36,430 bases of DNA from Bacteroidales bacterium (GCA_028701945.1 JAQVPT010000002.1:1-36430); one strand, 5' to 3'. Shown: positions 1-9,668, counted from the stretch's first letter. The notes: generated by a model not told the origin, from the sequence alone. Program-made: numbers and translations.

Positions 1-2298
1 CTATGTAGCTGGTTACTATTTATTTTAACCCTTATTATTACAATCGCTCCATTTTTTAGTATTGGTTTTACCACTGCCGATGATTTAGCCCATTATATGA
101 CCTTAAATAGACATGGAGTTTTTCAAGAAGCATGGATAAATTCAAAGAGTCAAGGTCGGTTTTATTTTATTGTTACAAATCCAATGAATGCTTTAGCGTA
201 CATTGGTGACAACTTCTTGTTAACTAAAATAATTCAACATGTTTCTTTATTACTTTCATATTCTTTATTTTCTGTCCTTATCAAAAAACTTTTTAAGTCT
301 AAGGAGTTAGCACTTGTTATGTTTCTCTTACTTATTATGGCGACACCAGCTTCAGGGAATCTCCACTTACCTTTTATCGCCTATCCTTTTTATTTTACTT
401 TTAGCTTCTCAGTTTTAATTAGCTCTTGTTTGCTATTTATAAAATATACAGAAACTCAAAAATATAAGTATGTTGTTTTTTCTGCAATAGTTCTTTTTAT
501 TGCAATCTTATTTTACGAAGCATACCTTGTTTTTCTTTTGTTTTTTTGTCTTTTCATATTCTATCGAAACTTATCTTCTTTAAAAAGTCTAAAAACATTA
601 TTAAGGAACAAAACTTTTTACAAAGAGGTAATACCGATAATCTCTGCCGCAATTTTATACGTTTTGCTTTACTTTAGCTTTCGAATAATCTTTGCAACTG
701 AAGCCGATTTATACGTAGGAAGCACTTTTGCAAGAAGTTTTAATTTCGCAAACTATCTCACGTTAATTATTAATTTAACAAAAACCGTTTTGCCCAACAA
801 TATATATAATCTGTCGCAAGATTTAATTATTAATAACTCTTTGTCTCCTTCTGGACATATAAATAATATTTGGCAAATTTTACGAAACTCCACATTATTA
901 TCAATTTTAAATACAATAATTCAGATGTTTTTATTTGTATTTATAGCCCTACGCATCAATAAAAACATATCATATAAAAGAATTTTATTAGGGATACTTA
1001 TCGCTTTTTTATTTACCATTTCAGCTCACTCAGTTTTGGGGCTTTCCGAAAAATACAATGTTTTTGAATATCATAGAATTAAAGGATATGTAACTTCATA
1101 TTATTCGTATTTTGGGGTTTGGTTGTTCCTTTTATTACTGTCATATTTAATTATAAAATTAACACATAAAATTAAATATATTAATTATGTCGTAATTGTA
1201 GCTCTGGGACTTGGAATTGGTTATGTCTCAATCATTACAGGTTATACAAATGAACATTTAAGTAGAAATTGGGAAAAAAGTCAACTTAGGTTCTCTTTAT
1301 TGGACGATTTTCTAGAAGATGGAGCCTTTGACCATGTGGAAAATGGATCTATTCTTTATTGTTCGGAAATATTTAGTTCCGACCCATTAAGTCCAAATCT
1401 TCCAGAATATTATTTTAATTTGCAAACATACATTCAAATTAAATCACAGAGAGATTTTTACGTGGCGAAAAACCCTAACGACCTAAAGCTGCTAATATAT
1501 ACAAATCCTGATGCTAAAATATATCGATTTATAAAGTCTGAAACTCAAAAAAACATCAATTTTATGTTTGTCATTGCGGAAATTAACAAATCAACTATTA
1601 ATTATGATAATGATGTGGATTTATTTATGAACGCAACTTGTAATAAGGCAGATATCCATTATTTTTCACCAACAAAAGATTTTATGTTTATCTTTCATCC
1701 TAAAGACTCAGAAGGTAAAATAGCAAAAGTAAATGATTACAATTATATTAAATTAGACAATGGTTACAATCAAATACATATTAATAATATAGGTAAAAAT
1801 GATAAGATTAGCTCTTTCTCAATCGAATCAGAGGTTGAAATGTTTTCTGAGAGGTTTTCGATTACAAATATGATTTCGAGCTACACAAACAAAGTGAATA
1901 TAGTTGATGATAACAAAGTTTTAATGAACTACTATAACGATGTTGATAATCTAGTTGTGGTTGATAGCATCAATGACTACCCTCTAAGTTTTACACCAGG
2001 AATCCCTTTAGAATCTTCATATTCGGCTATATCATTAGTTACAAACTTAGAAATTAGCAATATGCAAGAAGATAAATGTATTCGAATTGTAATAGAAGTT
2101 CGAGATAATAAAAATGAAATTGTTTTTTGGGAGGGCAAAACATTTTGTAACATGTCAATAATTAATTTTGATGAAATGATCGACTTGAAACATCTAAAAG
2201 AATTAAATCCAACTAATCTCCAATTTTACTTATGGAATTTTGATAAGTGTGAGTTTACAATTAATAGAATTAACAATGTGTCTGTTAAAATAATATAA
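1..2298 (+). CDS. Polytopic membrane protein, possible GT-C glycosyltransferase (5' end missing)
   Basis: The frame is open from base 1, so the true start lies outside the window; the first in-window ATG (97) is internal, because the codons before it already encode a hydrophobic helix followed by TTADDLAHY. About ten further hydrophobic segments follow in roughly the first 400 residues, then about 330 residues of soluble, Asn/Lys-rich sequence without helices. A membrane helix followed by a loop carrying an Asp-Asp pair and a downstream GRFYF stretch is the layout of GT-C enzymes, which transfer sugars from polyprenyl-phosphate donors on the outer face of the inner membrane. That assignment is an inference; an O-antigen or wall-polymer membrane protein without transferase activity is also possible. 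The gene stops 168 bp before the next start and is probably a separate transcription unit. Confidence 0.6.
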   Translation, partial: LCSWLLFILTLIITIAPFFSIGFTTADDLAHYMTLNRHGVFQEAWINSKSQGRFYFIVTNPMNALAYIGDNFLLTKIIQHVSLLLSYSLFSVLIKKLFKSKELALVMFLLLIMATPASGNLHLPFIAYPFYFTFSFSVLISSCLLFIKYTETQKYKYVVFSAIVLFIAILFYEAYLVFLLFFCLFIFYRNLSSLKSLKTLLRNKTFYKEVIPIISAAILYVLLYFSFRIIFATEADLYVGSTFARSFNFANYLTLIINLTKTVLPNNIYNLSQDLIINNSLSPSGHINNIWQILRNSTLLSILNTIIQMFLFVFIALRINKNISYKRILLGILIAFLFTISAHSVLGLSEKYNVFEYHRIKGYVTSYYSYFGVWLFLLLLSYLIIKLTHKIKYINYVVIVALGLGIGYVSIITGYTNEHLSRNWEKSQLRFSLLDDFLEDGAFDHVENGSILYCSEIFSSDPLSPNLPEYYFNLQTYIQIKSQRDFYVAKNPNDLKLLIYTNPDAKIYRFIKSETQKNINFMFVIAEINKSTINYDNDVDLFMNATCNKADIHYFSPTKDFMFIFHPKDSEGKIAKVNDYNYIKLDNGYNQIHINNIGKNDKISSFSIESEVEMFSERFSITNMISSYTNKVNIVDDNKVLMNYYNDVDNLVVVDSINDYPLSFTPGIPLESSYSAISLVTNLEISNMQEDKCIRIVIEVRDNKNEIVFWEGKTFCNMSIINFDEMIDLKHLKELNPTNLQFYLWNFDKCEFTINRINNVSVKII

Positions 2299-2404
2299 CA
2301 CGAATTATTCATGCGACTACCTCATTGTTTCGCTAATATAGTCATTATCAGAATTTAAATAGAAGTATAAAATTACTTAGTCAAAAAAAATAATATCCTG
2401 ACAA

Positions 2405-2439
2405 TTTGTCATATATTTAATGAAAAATTATTAAGTTTG
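2405..2439 (+). promoter_or_regulatory. Bacteroidota-type promoter for the sigma-54 activator-lptE-TPR-secG operon
   Basis: TTTG at 2405-2408 and TAAGTTTG at 2432-2439 are separated by 23 bases. They match the -33 TTTG and -7 TAnnTTTG elements described for the primary sigma factor of Bacteroidetes, with spacing at the long end of the usual range. The predicted start of transcription would be about 20 bases before the ATG at 2467. A near-perfect palindrome, TGACA-ATT-TGTCA (2399-2411), covers the -33 element and could be an operator. This is by inspection only. Confidence 0.5.
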
Positions 2440-2466
2440 CATTTTAAATAACAGGTGTATAAATTT

Positions 2467-3690
2467 ATGGATTTGCAAAGCATAAAACAAAGATTTGAAA
2501 TTATTGGAAATACGGCGGGTTTAAATCGTGCTTTAGATATTGCCGTGCAGGTTGCACCAACCGATTTGTCAGTTTTAATTACTGGAGAAAGTGGTGTGGG
2601 AAAAGAACGCATCCCGCAGATAATTCATTCACAGAGTTTACGTAAGCATAACAATTATATTGCCGTTAACTGCGGAGCTATTCCTGAAGGCACAATTGAT
2701 TCCGAACTGTTTGGACACATTAAAGGGTCATTTACAAGTGCACACAGCGACAGAAAAGGCTATTTCGAAGAGGCTGATGGAGGAACAATTTTTTTGGATG
2801 AAGTCGCCGAACTTCCACTTTCTACCCAAGTTAGGTTGCTCAGAGTTTTAGAAACTGGTGAGTTTATAAAAGTTGGTTCGTCGAAAGGACAAAAAACTAA
2901 TGTGAGAGTTGTTGCTGCAACAAACGTGGATTTAGCTACAAGAGTTAGTAATGGAAAGTTTAGAGAAGATTTATTTTACCGGCTTAATACTGTGCCGATA
3001 CTTGTTCCTCCGCTAAGAACTCGACAAGAAGACATCCACTTGCTCTTTAGAAAATTCGCCTCCGATTTTGCCGAAAGATATCGTATGCCACTTATTAGGC
3101 TTACTGACGATGCAATACAAGTGCTCAATAAATATAGATGGCCTGGAAATATACGACAACTAAAAAATATTACAGAACAAATTTCTGTCATTGAGGAAAA
3201 AAGACTTATAACGGCTGAAATTCTAAAATCCTATCTTGTCGGCTCCGACGCTACAAATTTGCCAGCTTTAATAAAAAAACAAAATAATTTTGAAGATTTT
3301 TCTTCGGAACGCGAAATTTTGTATCAAGTTTTGTTTGATATGAAAAAAGATATGAACGAGCTAAAAATGCTTGTGAATGACATTATTAAACAAAGTCCCG
3401 ATGTGAAAATTAACGATTACGGAACAAAGGTTGTAAAGAGTTTTAATGAAGATATCAAAATGGCGGATATCAAACCTATTTACCGTGATGATAATTCTGA
3501 CAATCAAGATGATTACGAAGACCGTGGCGAAGTTGTAGAAGAAGTATTATCTTTGCAGGAACAGGAAAAAGAATTAATCATCAAATCACTCGAAAAAAAC
3601 AATAACAAAAGAAAATTAGCCTCCGAAGAACTAGGCATTTCCGAAAGAACACTATATCGAAAAATAAAAGAATACGATATTAAAAAATGA
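2467..3690 (+). CDS. Sigma-54-type AAA+ transcriptional activator without receiver domain
   Basis: This is a 407-residue enhancer-binding-protein-like ATPase. Visible elements: Walker A GESGVGKE (about 40-47), the sigma-54-contact loop written GSFTSA (about 87-92) instead of GAFTGA, Walker B TIFLDE (about 107-112), a REDLFYRLN arginine-finger region, WPGNIRQLKN in sensor II, a charged linker and a C-terminal Fis-type helix-turn-helix ending near LYRKIKEY. There is no N-terminal receiver, GAF or PAS domain, so the ATPase starts almost at once, as in PspF-like proteins. ATG at 2467 is preferred to the GTG at 2455 because MDLQSIKQRF opens the family's conserved N-terminus. The gene overlaps lptE by ATGA, so the two are probably translated together. 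The family is found beside lptE in Bacteroidetes; its targets are unknown to me. Confidence 0.9.
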   Translation: MDLQSIKQRFEIIGNTAGLNRALDIAVQVAPTDLSVLITGESGVGKERIPQIIHSQSLRKHNNYIAVNCGAIPEGTIDSELFGHIKGSFTSAHSDRKGYFEEADGGTIFLDEVAELPLSTQVRLLRVLETGEFIKVGSSKGQKTNVRVVAATNVDLATRVSNGKFREDLFYRLNTVPILVPPLRTRQEDIHLLFRKFASDFAERYRMPLIRLTDDAIQVLNKYRWPGNIRQLKNITEQISVIEEKRLITAEILKSYLVGSDATNLPALIKKQNNFEDFSSEREILYQVLFDMKKDMNELKMLVNDIIKQSPDVKINDYGTKVVKSFNEDIKMADIKPIYRDDNSDNQDDYEDRGEVVEEVLSLQEQEKELIIKSLEKNNNKRKLASEELGISERTLYRKIKEYDIKK

Positions 3691-4199
3691 AGATAAATAT
3701 TTTATATATTGTTGTTATTTGTATAAGTCTAGTTTCATTTAACTCATGCAAAGGTGGTTACTCATTTACTGGGGCAGATATTGATGCAAATATCAAAACT
3801 ATCACAATTGAATATTTCCAAAATAGAGCTAGTCTAGTACAACCAAACTTAAGTAATGTTTTTACCGAAGCTCTAAAAGATAAATTTGTCTCCCAAACAA
3901 ATCTCGAACTTATTAATTATACTGGAGACTTAAAACTGCAAGGAGAAATAACAAACTATAATGTAACAGCACAATCTTTTCAAGGTAACGAAACAGCTGC
4001 CTTAAACAGGCTTACAATAACTGTCAGGGTCAAATACACAAATAACATTGAGCCTTCTAAAGATTTTGATACAAGCTTTTCTAGATATGCAGATTTTCAG
4101 AGTTCACAAAGTCTTTCTGCTGTTGAAGCAAGCCTAATTCAAGAAATTAGCGAAGAGCTCGTAGTTGATATTTTTAATAAGGCAGTAGCTAATTGGTAA
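3687..4199 (+). CDS. lptE: LptE-family LPS-assembly lipoprotein
   Basis: The 170-residue protein begins with a lipoprotein signal peptide; the hydrophobic stretch ends at SFNSC, making Cys21 the likely lipidated residue. The mature part has the LptE pattern: a conserved opening strand (TITIEYFQNRA), a helix with FTEALKDKF, an LQGEITNYNV strand and a long C-terminal helix. In the family LptE plugs the LptD barrel in the outer membrane and helps deliver lipopolysaccharide to the cell surface. The start codon overlaps the upstream activator gene by four bases and the next gene starts three bases after its stop codon, so it sits inside one operon. No lptD is in the window. The family is weakly conserved in sequence, and the position before secG supports the call. 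Confidence 0.85.
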   Translation: MKINILYIVVICISLVSFNSCKGGYSFTGADIDANIKTITIEYFQNRASLVQPNLSNVFTEALKDKFVSQTNLELINYTGDLKLQGEITNYNVTAQSFQGNETAALNRLTITVRVKYTNNIEPSKDFDTSFSRYADFQSSQSLSAVEASLIQEISEELVVDIFNKAVANW

Positions 4200-4201
4200 T
4201 A

Positions 4202-5524
4202 ATGAATAAAGAACAATTCATAGAATATGTAAAAGACTTCAAGGCTCTCGATAATAAAAGCCTCTCTGAAATAAAATTACTTATTGAAGAATTTCCACAT
4301 TTTCAGTCTGCATGGGTGTTATATGCGAAAAACTTGCATAATATTAACGATGTTAGATTCGAAAGTAATCTCAAGATTGCTGCTGTTCATGTATCTGACC
4401 GAAAAGTTCTTAAACATATTATTGAAGATAAATATACACCATCTGAAATAAAACCAGAGATAATATCTATTGAAAAGACTAAAGTAACTGATGAAATACT
4501 TGAAATAGACGAAACGGAATTACAAAATACTGATAAAAAAACACTTGTCTGCGAAGATGATAATATAGAACAAAATATTATTGAAAAAAACATTATTGAA
4601 AAAAATGTTGCAGACCTCGTTCTTGAAAATATCAATAAAACAAAATTATCGAAAACAGATAATCATGAGGCAAACCCCACAATTGTAGAAGAAGAAAACA
4701 CAAATGTGGATGCGCAAATTGTTTCAAAAAATGAAGATTTTATTCTAATTGATGAGCAGACTGAAAATAACATCATTGATTTACAATTAGGGGATGCTGT
4801 AGAAAATAATATCAATAAAACTCAAGATGCAAAGCTTTTACAAGGGGTTGAGGTTTCGGCTGCCGATATGATTTTGCAAAATATAAATGACATAAAATCG
4901 GGCGATACTACCACAATAAGAGATGGTTCTGTTCCAATTGATAAAAATTCTAATCTTCAGAAGGTAATTGAGCAAAGACTGGCAGAGTTACAAACCTCGA
5001 AAGGGCAAAGTAATGAAGATTCTGATTTGAAAGATGATATTAAAACTGAAATTTTTATTCCAGAAGAAAAAACAGTCGCTGAATCAATAAAAGTAGAGCT
5101 TGATGATATTATTGATTTTGAAAAAATTGTCGGCGACGACAAAAACAGTAAATCTGATAAAGAATATATCAAACCTGAGCTAAAATCAGAGGAGTTTTTA
5201 GATTTTAATTTTAACATAGAAGAAAAAAAACAGATTACCAAGGAGAAAAAAAATGAAATGATTGACAAATTTATAGCGGCCGATCCACGAATTGTAGCAC
5301 AAAAAAACTATACACCTAATGACGCATTTGCAACAGATACTGCGTTATCGGACAGCGATGAGTTATTTAGCGAAACTCTAGCAAAAATATATATTAGTCA
5401 AGGGCATTTTGATAAAGCAATTTTAACTTATGAAAAATTATGTTTGAAATATCCCGAAAAAAGTATTTACTTTGTGGGTCAAATTGAAAAAACAAAAGAA
5501 TTAATAAAAAATAAACAGGATTAG
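4202..5524 (+). CDS. Acidic TPR-containing protein of the lptE-secG operon
   Basis: The protein has 440 residues from the ATG at 4202; a TTG at 4193 would overlap lptE and is less likely. It has three parts: an N-terminal helical segment of about 80 residues (NKEQFIEYVKDFKALDNKS onward), about 280 residues of acidic, Ile/Asn/Lys-rich and probably disordered linker, and a C-terminal TPR hairpin (LAKIYISQGHFDKAILTYEKL). The linker holds short repeats: NIIEK twice in tandem, and ADLVLENIN near 4607 mirrored by ADMILQNIN near 4859. There is no signal peptide or membrane helix, so it is predicted to be cytoplasmic. It lies three bases after lptE and two before secG. Such TPR proteins recur at this position in Bacteroidetes; their function is not known to me, though a scaffold role is plausible. 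Confidence 0.75.
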   Translation: MNKEQFIEYVKDFKALDNKSLSEIKLLIEEFPHFQSAWVLYAKNLHNINDVRFESNLKIAAVHVSDRKVLKHIIEDKYTPSEIKPEIISIEKTKVTDEILEIDETELQNTDKKTLVCEDDNIEQNIIEKNIIEKNVADLVLENINKTKLSKTDNHEANPTIVEEENTNVDAQIVSKNEDFILIDEQTENNIIDLQLGDAVENNINKTQDAKLLQGVEVSAADMILQNINDIKSGDTTTIRDGSVPIDKNSNLQKVIEQRLAELQTSKGQSNEDSDLKDDIKTEIFIPEEKTVAESIKVELDDIIDFEKIVGDDKNSKSDKEYIKPELKSEEFLDFNFNIEEKKQITKEKKNEMIDKFIAADPRIVAQKNYTPNDAFATDTALSDSDELFSETLAKIYISQGHFDKAILTYEKLCLKYPEKSIYFVGQIEKTKELIKNKQD

Positions 5525-5526
5525 TT

Positions 5527-5835
5527 ATGTATATCTTCTTCTCAATAATGATTATCGTATGTGCAGTACTTTTAATTTTAATCGTACTAGTACAAAATAG
5601 CAAAGGTGGTGGTTTGGCTTCGGGTTTCGGTCAAGGAAATCAGGTGATGGGGGTTAAAAAAACTGCCGACTTTCTGGAAAAAGCGACTTGGACGCTTGCA
5701 GTTGGATTAGTAGCTTTTTGTCTATTAGCTAGTTTTTCTATTCCTGAGCGTAAAATCCAAGAACCAATAAGTGCGGAAAGACCTATGCAGAATACTCCAA
5801 CAGGCCCTGCTGCTCCAGCTCCACAAGGAGAATAG
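5527..5835 (+). CDS. secG: Preprotein translocase subunit SecG
   Basis: The 102-residue protein has the two-helix SecG plan: a first membrane helix (about residues 2-22), the conserved VLVQNSKGGGLASGFG loop that follows it, a second helix (about 53-70) and a short Pro/Ala-rich tail. SecG associates with SecY and SecE in the inner membrane and stimulates SecA-driven export. The conserved loop and size make the assignment firm. It is the last gene of the operon and converges on the SNF2 gene. The tail (APAPQGE) is a low-complexity extension often seen in the family in Bacteroidetes. Confidence 0.95.
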   Translation: MYIFFSIMIIVCAVLLILIVLVQNSKGGGLASGFGQGNQVMGVKKTADFLEKATWTLAVGLVAFCLLASFSIPERKIQEPISAERPMQNTPTGPAAPAPQGE

Positions 5836-5854
5836 TTTAGAATTACATTCTAAA
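5836..5854. terminator. Weak AT-rich hairpin between convergent secG and SNF2 genes
   Basis: TTTAGAAT (5836-5843) and ATTCTAAA (5847-5854) can pair around a TAC loop directly after the secG stop codon. A second AT-only palindrome, ATTAATT-CGT-AATTAAT, lies at 5887-5903. Neither has a GC-rich stem, and the T-run after the first is displaced, so termination here is only a guess. The rest of the 125-bp gap shows nothing else. Confidence 0.25.
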
Positions 5855-5960
5855 ATATAATAGCCTTATCTTTTTTGGATGAGGTGATTAATTCGTAATT
5901 AATACAACTCCATTATCAAAGCTATAATATATAGTTTCGGTAAGGGGGTTACAAACATTT

Positions 5961-8900
5961 TTACTTAAAAATTTCTCTTAATTCTTTATTACTTAGTTTT
6001 CCAATCCAATTTTCGCCGCTTGCGACTGTCATATCTGCTAAATGTTTTTTCCTTTGAATCATTTCGTCGATACGTTCCTCGAAAGTGTTTTTTGTAATTA
6101 GTCGGTGAACCATTACATTTTTATCTTGTCCGATACGGTAAGCTCTATCCGTGGCTTGATTTTCGACTGCGGGATTCCACCACAAATCGTAATGTATAAC
6201 ATGCGAGGCAGCAGTAAGATTTAGACCAGTACCAGCAGCTTTAAGCGACAGCAAAAATATTTTGTCTGCTTTATTGTTTTGAAAATTGTTTACCATTTCT
6301 TGTCGCTGTTTTACACTGCTACCACCATGATAAAACATTGGTTCTTCACCAAATTTTTCTTGAATAAAGTGCGATAATAGCAGCCCCATTTCTTTAAACT
6401 GTGTGAAAATAAGTACTTTTTCGCCGCTATCAATAATACTGTCTAACAGCTCTAACAATAATTCTGTTTTTCCCGAAAGTGTAGCATCAAATTTTTTATT
6501 TTTCAAAAATTGTGTCGGATGATTGCAAATTTGCTTTAATGCCATAATCATTTGTAATACCAATCCCTGCCTTTTGAAAAGCGATTTGTTGTCATCAGTC
6601 GAACAACCTTCAATTTCATCCATTGCTAAGTGCATTGTTTTTTCATACAAGGAGGCTTGTTGTTTTGTTAACAAAGCAAATTGGTTTTGTTCAATTTTAT
6701 CAGGTAAATCAGAAATAATTGTTTTGTCAGTTTTCATTCGTCTCATCATAAAAGGCTGGGTGATTTTACGAAACTTAGATGCAACTTGCTCATCATTAAA
6801 TACTTGTATTGGGTTCGCATACTCAGATTTAAAAGATTTTACATTACCAAGATAGCCTTTATTAGCATAATCCATGATTGACCAAAACTCAGTTAGACGA
6901 TTTTCAACTGGTGTGCCACTCATAGCAACTCTTATATTTGCGGGTATGCTTTTAATTGCTTTTGATTGAGCAGTAACTTGATTTTTTATGTTTTGTGCTT
7001 CATCAATAATCATAATCTGCCATTTTTGCTTTTTTAACAAATCGGCATCACTACGCAATATCCCATAACTTGTCAACATTATATCGGCATCAAAATTTTT
7101 ATAATTTCGACTTGTGCCATGATAAATATGTGTGCTTAACGAAGGAGCAAATTTTTCTATTTCTAACTGCCAATTAATTAATAATCCTGTGGGGACAACT
7201 ACCAAGGCTTTGTGTTTATCATTAATAGCTTTTTCTTCTTTATATTTTAGTAAAACAGATATAACTTGTATAGTCTTTCCAAGTCCCATATCATCAGCAA
7301 TGATGCTCCCAAATCCAATACGACTATTTTTGTACATCCACGAATAACCGCGTAATTGGTAGGGTCGAAGTTCTGCGTTTAGTCCAGCCGGAAGCGGAAT
7401 ATTCTCGTTTGTTGTCAATTCGTTTATCAAAACACGAACATCGTCAGACAGGGAAATGGGTGCTCCTTGGTATTCCTCCGACAATGCAGTTTGTAGCAAC
7501 TGATATGAGTCTAATGGTTTAGTTTCAGTTAATGCTTTATGCAACTTTTCGATATCTGCATCACTCACATATATATAATTTCCTTTAAATTTAAACAGTC
7601 TTGAGGCATTTTCTAAAAGTTGGTTAAATTCTTCTTGCGAGACAAGTGTATCTCCAATAGCGACCTGCCAATTAAAAGAAAGCAAATCATCTAAACGAAT
7701 GTAGCCTTGACTTTCTTGATTCTTTTCTAACTTTACCGATACTCGTGGACGCAACAGTTTTTCTAATGATTTCGGAAGTACGGTATTTATATCTAATAAT
7801 CTTACAGCAGGCAATACATCAATAAGAAATGGAGCAAACTCTTTGTTGTTAAAGCGTACAGGCGTAATACCACCACAATTAATATAATCATCAATACCAC
7901 GAATAAATGGCGACAACAAAGATAAAGACTGTAATATTTTAAAACGCTGTTTTTCGTATTGTTTTTCTTTAAGAATCTCATTTAAAGGTATCGGAAATTC
8001 TTCGGGTTTAGTGGTATCATCAATGCTTATTTGCACATCAAACTCTTCGTCGGGTAATTCAGAAACAATAATTACTGGTTTATAATTTTCGGATGTTAAA
8101 TGATATCTGTCTAGCCAAACTTTTATACCTCCGCTTATAGCATTTTCACCTACATCTGTAAAACCGTAACTTTTATTTTTAAAAAATAAATCTTCGTACA
8201 AATCATCATTTGATAGCCTTGATAAATGAACTAATATTGCATTAATAAAAACAGTTATAAGTTCAATAGTTTGATTTTTAACTTGTAAAAATTCTTCTTT
8301 ATTATTAGTTATTTTATTGGTAAGCAATAATCCTTGTGGAATAATTTCGTCAAGTTTAGCAATCACTGTTTTTACTCTGTTGTCAATCATTGCAGGCAGC
8401 CAACGGATAGCAAATTCTGTATTCTCCAACTTAATTATTTGTGGAATAATCAAACCTTTTGCCAATAAATGTATAGAAGCTAACAGTACTTTATGAAAAG
8501 CGACAACTGAAGGCTCGAAATCGCGCAGCATATCAGGATTTAGCCGAAATAATGCTCGTATTAGTTGTTCAATTTTGGAAATGTTGTGATCGTGTCCAGT
8601 AATAAATATTTGATTGTTTTTATTTATTTGCAAACCCAATTTTGTCCTATTCGACAAATTAGGCTCTTTGGACGGAATGAAATCAGGGAATAGAAAGTCA
8701 AGATCAAGATTTTTATTTAAAATGCGGTTTGCTTCTCTTGAGATACGAATAATTTGTGCTGAATATTTATCTTTAAAATTTCCTGAAGGGTAAAAAGGCG
8801 GCTCGTCTGGCAATAATTGAACCAAGGGTTCTGTCATATTTTCTAATTGCGAAAAATCGACCAGTTCATAAACCGCATCTCCGTAGGTTTCGGATTTTGT

Positions 8901-9488
8901 TGATTTTTTTGGCTTTTTTGTTTTTAAAATTTTATCCAAGCTAAGAATTTCTGTTTTCTTTTGGTCAGCTACAAATATTCCACGTTTTTTAAGTTCTTCT
9001 AATAATTTTACTTTATGGATTTCAAATACGAGAAAAGGGTTATTGTCAATTTCGCGGCTTACTATATAAATTACAGAAGCAAGATGTTTGCATGGTACTG
9101 CCCAATCTGGACACGAACATTGCATTTTAAAATCTGTCCATTGTTTTGGGAATACTTTTAAGCCCACTTCGTTTGCAATATCAAGTATAGAAGGGTCGAG
9201 TTCGCGATTTAATAATTTTGAAATAAGTGCTGGACGCTCTATGATTTTTGTCATTAGCACATCAATATCTTCCTCGAAAAATGGCGGAATAATTATATCA
9301 ACAGTGTACGGTGTTTTACGACTTCCCGAAACTTTGGCAGATATCCTATTTTCATTTATCTTTACGCTTAACACATTTCCTCGTCTAGCATAAGTAGCTC
9401 CACGAGGCAATCTATTATCATAATCTACATTTTGTAACGAACGGAGCCAATGTTCGCCCCACCATGTTTTTCCGAATTTCATTGCCAT
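5961..9488 (-). CDS. SWIM zinc-finger SNF2-family DNA helicase/translocase
   Basis: This is a large Swi2/Snf2-type ATPase of about 1,175 residues. The N-terminus carries the WWGEHWLRSL and RGATYARRGNV segments typical of bacterial SWIM proteins, then a SWIM zinc finger with the CxC...CxH pattern (CSCPDWAVPCKH, about residues 124-135). A long middle domain follows, then a SNF2 core: Walker A DDMGLGKT (about 734), DEAQ box (about 831), MSGTPVENR, and in the second RecA lobe FTQFKEMG, LSLKAAGTGLNL and DRAYRIGQ. The frame can open at a TTG (9494), but the ATG at 9488 is the more likely start. The family uses ATP to translocate on double-stranded DNA or displace bound proteins; RNA-polymerase recycling, as for RapA, is one possibility. 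It diverges from the NYN-LOTUS gene and is transcribed alone. The role in this organism is unknown. Confidence 0.9.
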   Translation of the reverse strand: MAMKFGKTWWGEHWLRSLQNVDYDNRLPRGATYARRGNVLSVKINENRISAKVSGSRKTPYTVDIIIPPFFEEDIDVLMTKIIERPALISKLLNRELDPSILDIANEVGLKVFPKQWTDFKMQCSCPDWAVPCKHLASVIYIVSREIDNNPFLVFEIHKVKLLEELKKRGIFVADQKKTEILSLDKILKTKKPKKSTKSETYGDAVYELVDFSQLENMTEPLVQLLPDEPPFYPSGNFKDKYSAQIIRISREANRILNKNLDLDFLFPDFIPSKEPNLSNRTKLGLQINKNNQIFITGHDHNISKIEQLIRALFRLNPDMLRDFEPSVVAFHKVLLASIHLLAKGLIIPQIIKLENTEFAIRWLPAMIDNRVKTVIAKLDEIIPQGLLLTNKITNNKEEFLQVKNQTIELITVFINAILVHLSRLSNDDLYEDLFFKNKSYGFTDVGENAISGGIKVWLDRYHLTSENYKPVIIVSELPDEEFDVQISIDDTTKPEEFPIPLNEILKEKQYEKQRFKILQSLSLLSPFIRGIDDYINCGGITPVRFNNKEFAPFLIDVLPAVRLLDINTVLPKSLEKLLRPRVSVKLEKNQESQGYIRLDDLLSFNWQVAIGDTLVSQEEFNQLLENASRLFKFKGNYIYVSDADIEKLHKALTETKPLDSYQLLQTALSEEYQGAPISLSDDVRVLINELTTNENIPLPAGLNAELRPYQLRGYSWMYKNSRIGFGSIIADDMGLGKTIQVISVLLKYKEEKAINDKHKALVVVPTGLLINWQLEIEKFAPSLSTHIYHGTSRNYKNFDADIMLTSYGILRSDADLLKKQKWQIMIIDEAQNIKNQVTAQSKAIKSIPANIRVAMSGTPVENRLTEFWSIMDYANKGYLGNVKSFKSEYANPIQVFNDEQVASKFRKITQPFMMRRMKTDKTIISDLPDKIEQNQFALLTKQQASLYEKTMHLAMDEIEGCSTDDNKSLFKRQGLVLQMIMALKQICNHPTQFLKNKKFDATLSGKTELLLELLDSIIDSGEKVLIFTQFKEMGLLLSHFIQEKFGEEPMFYHGGSSVKQRQEMVNNFQNNKADKIFLLSLKAAGTGLNLTAASHVIHYDLWWNPAVENQATDRAYRIGQDKNVMVHRLITKNTFEERIDEMIQRKKHLADMTVASGENWIGKLSNKELREIFK

Positions 9489-9668
9489 TTTCAATAGTTT
9501 TTATTAGGTGGTAAAGTTAAAAATAAAAAAAGAAATCATTTAGAGGAAACTTAATTTTTCTCAAGCGAAATGCTGGTAATATAGTCTTGTAACTAGCATC
9601 TACCGATGATTTTTTTTACAAAATCTCAATTAAACATTGTGTATTTTAAAATTGTCACCAAACTTTAA

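Noticed and set aside
2409..2612. 67-codon minus-strand frame over the start of the sigma-54 activator
   Set aside because: It is a shadow of the clearly conserved activator reading frame on the other strand.
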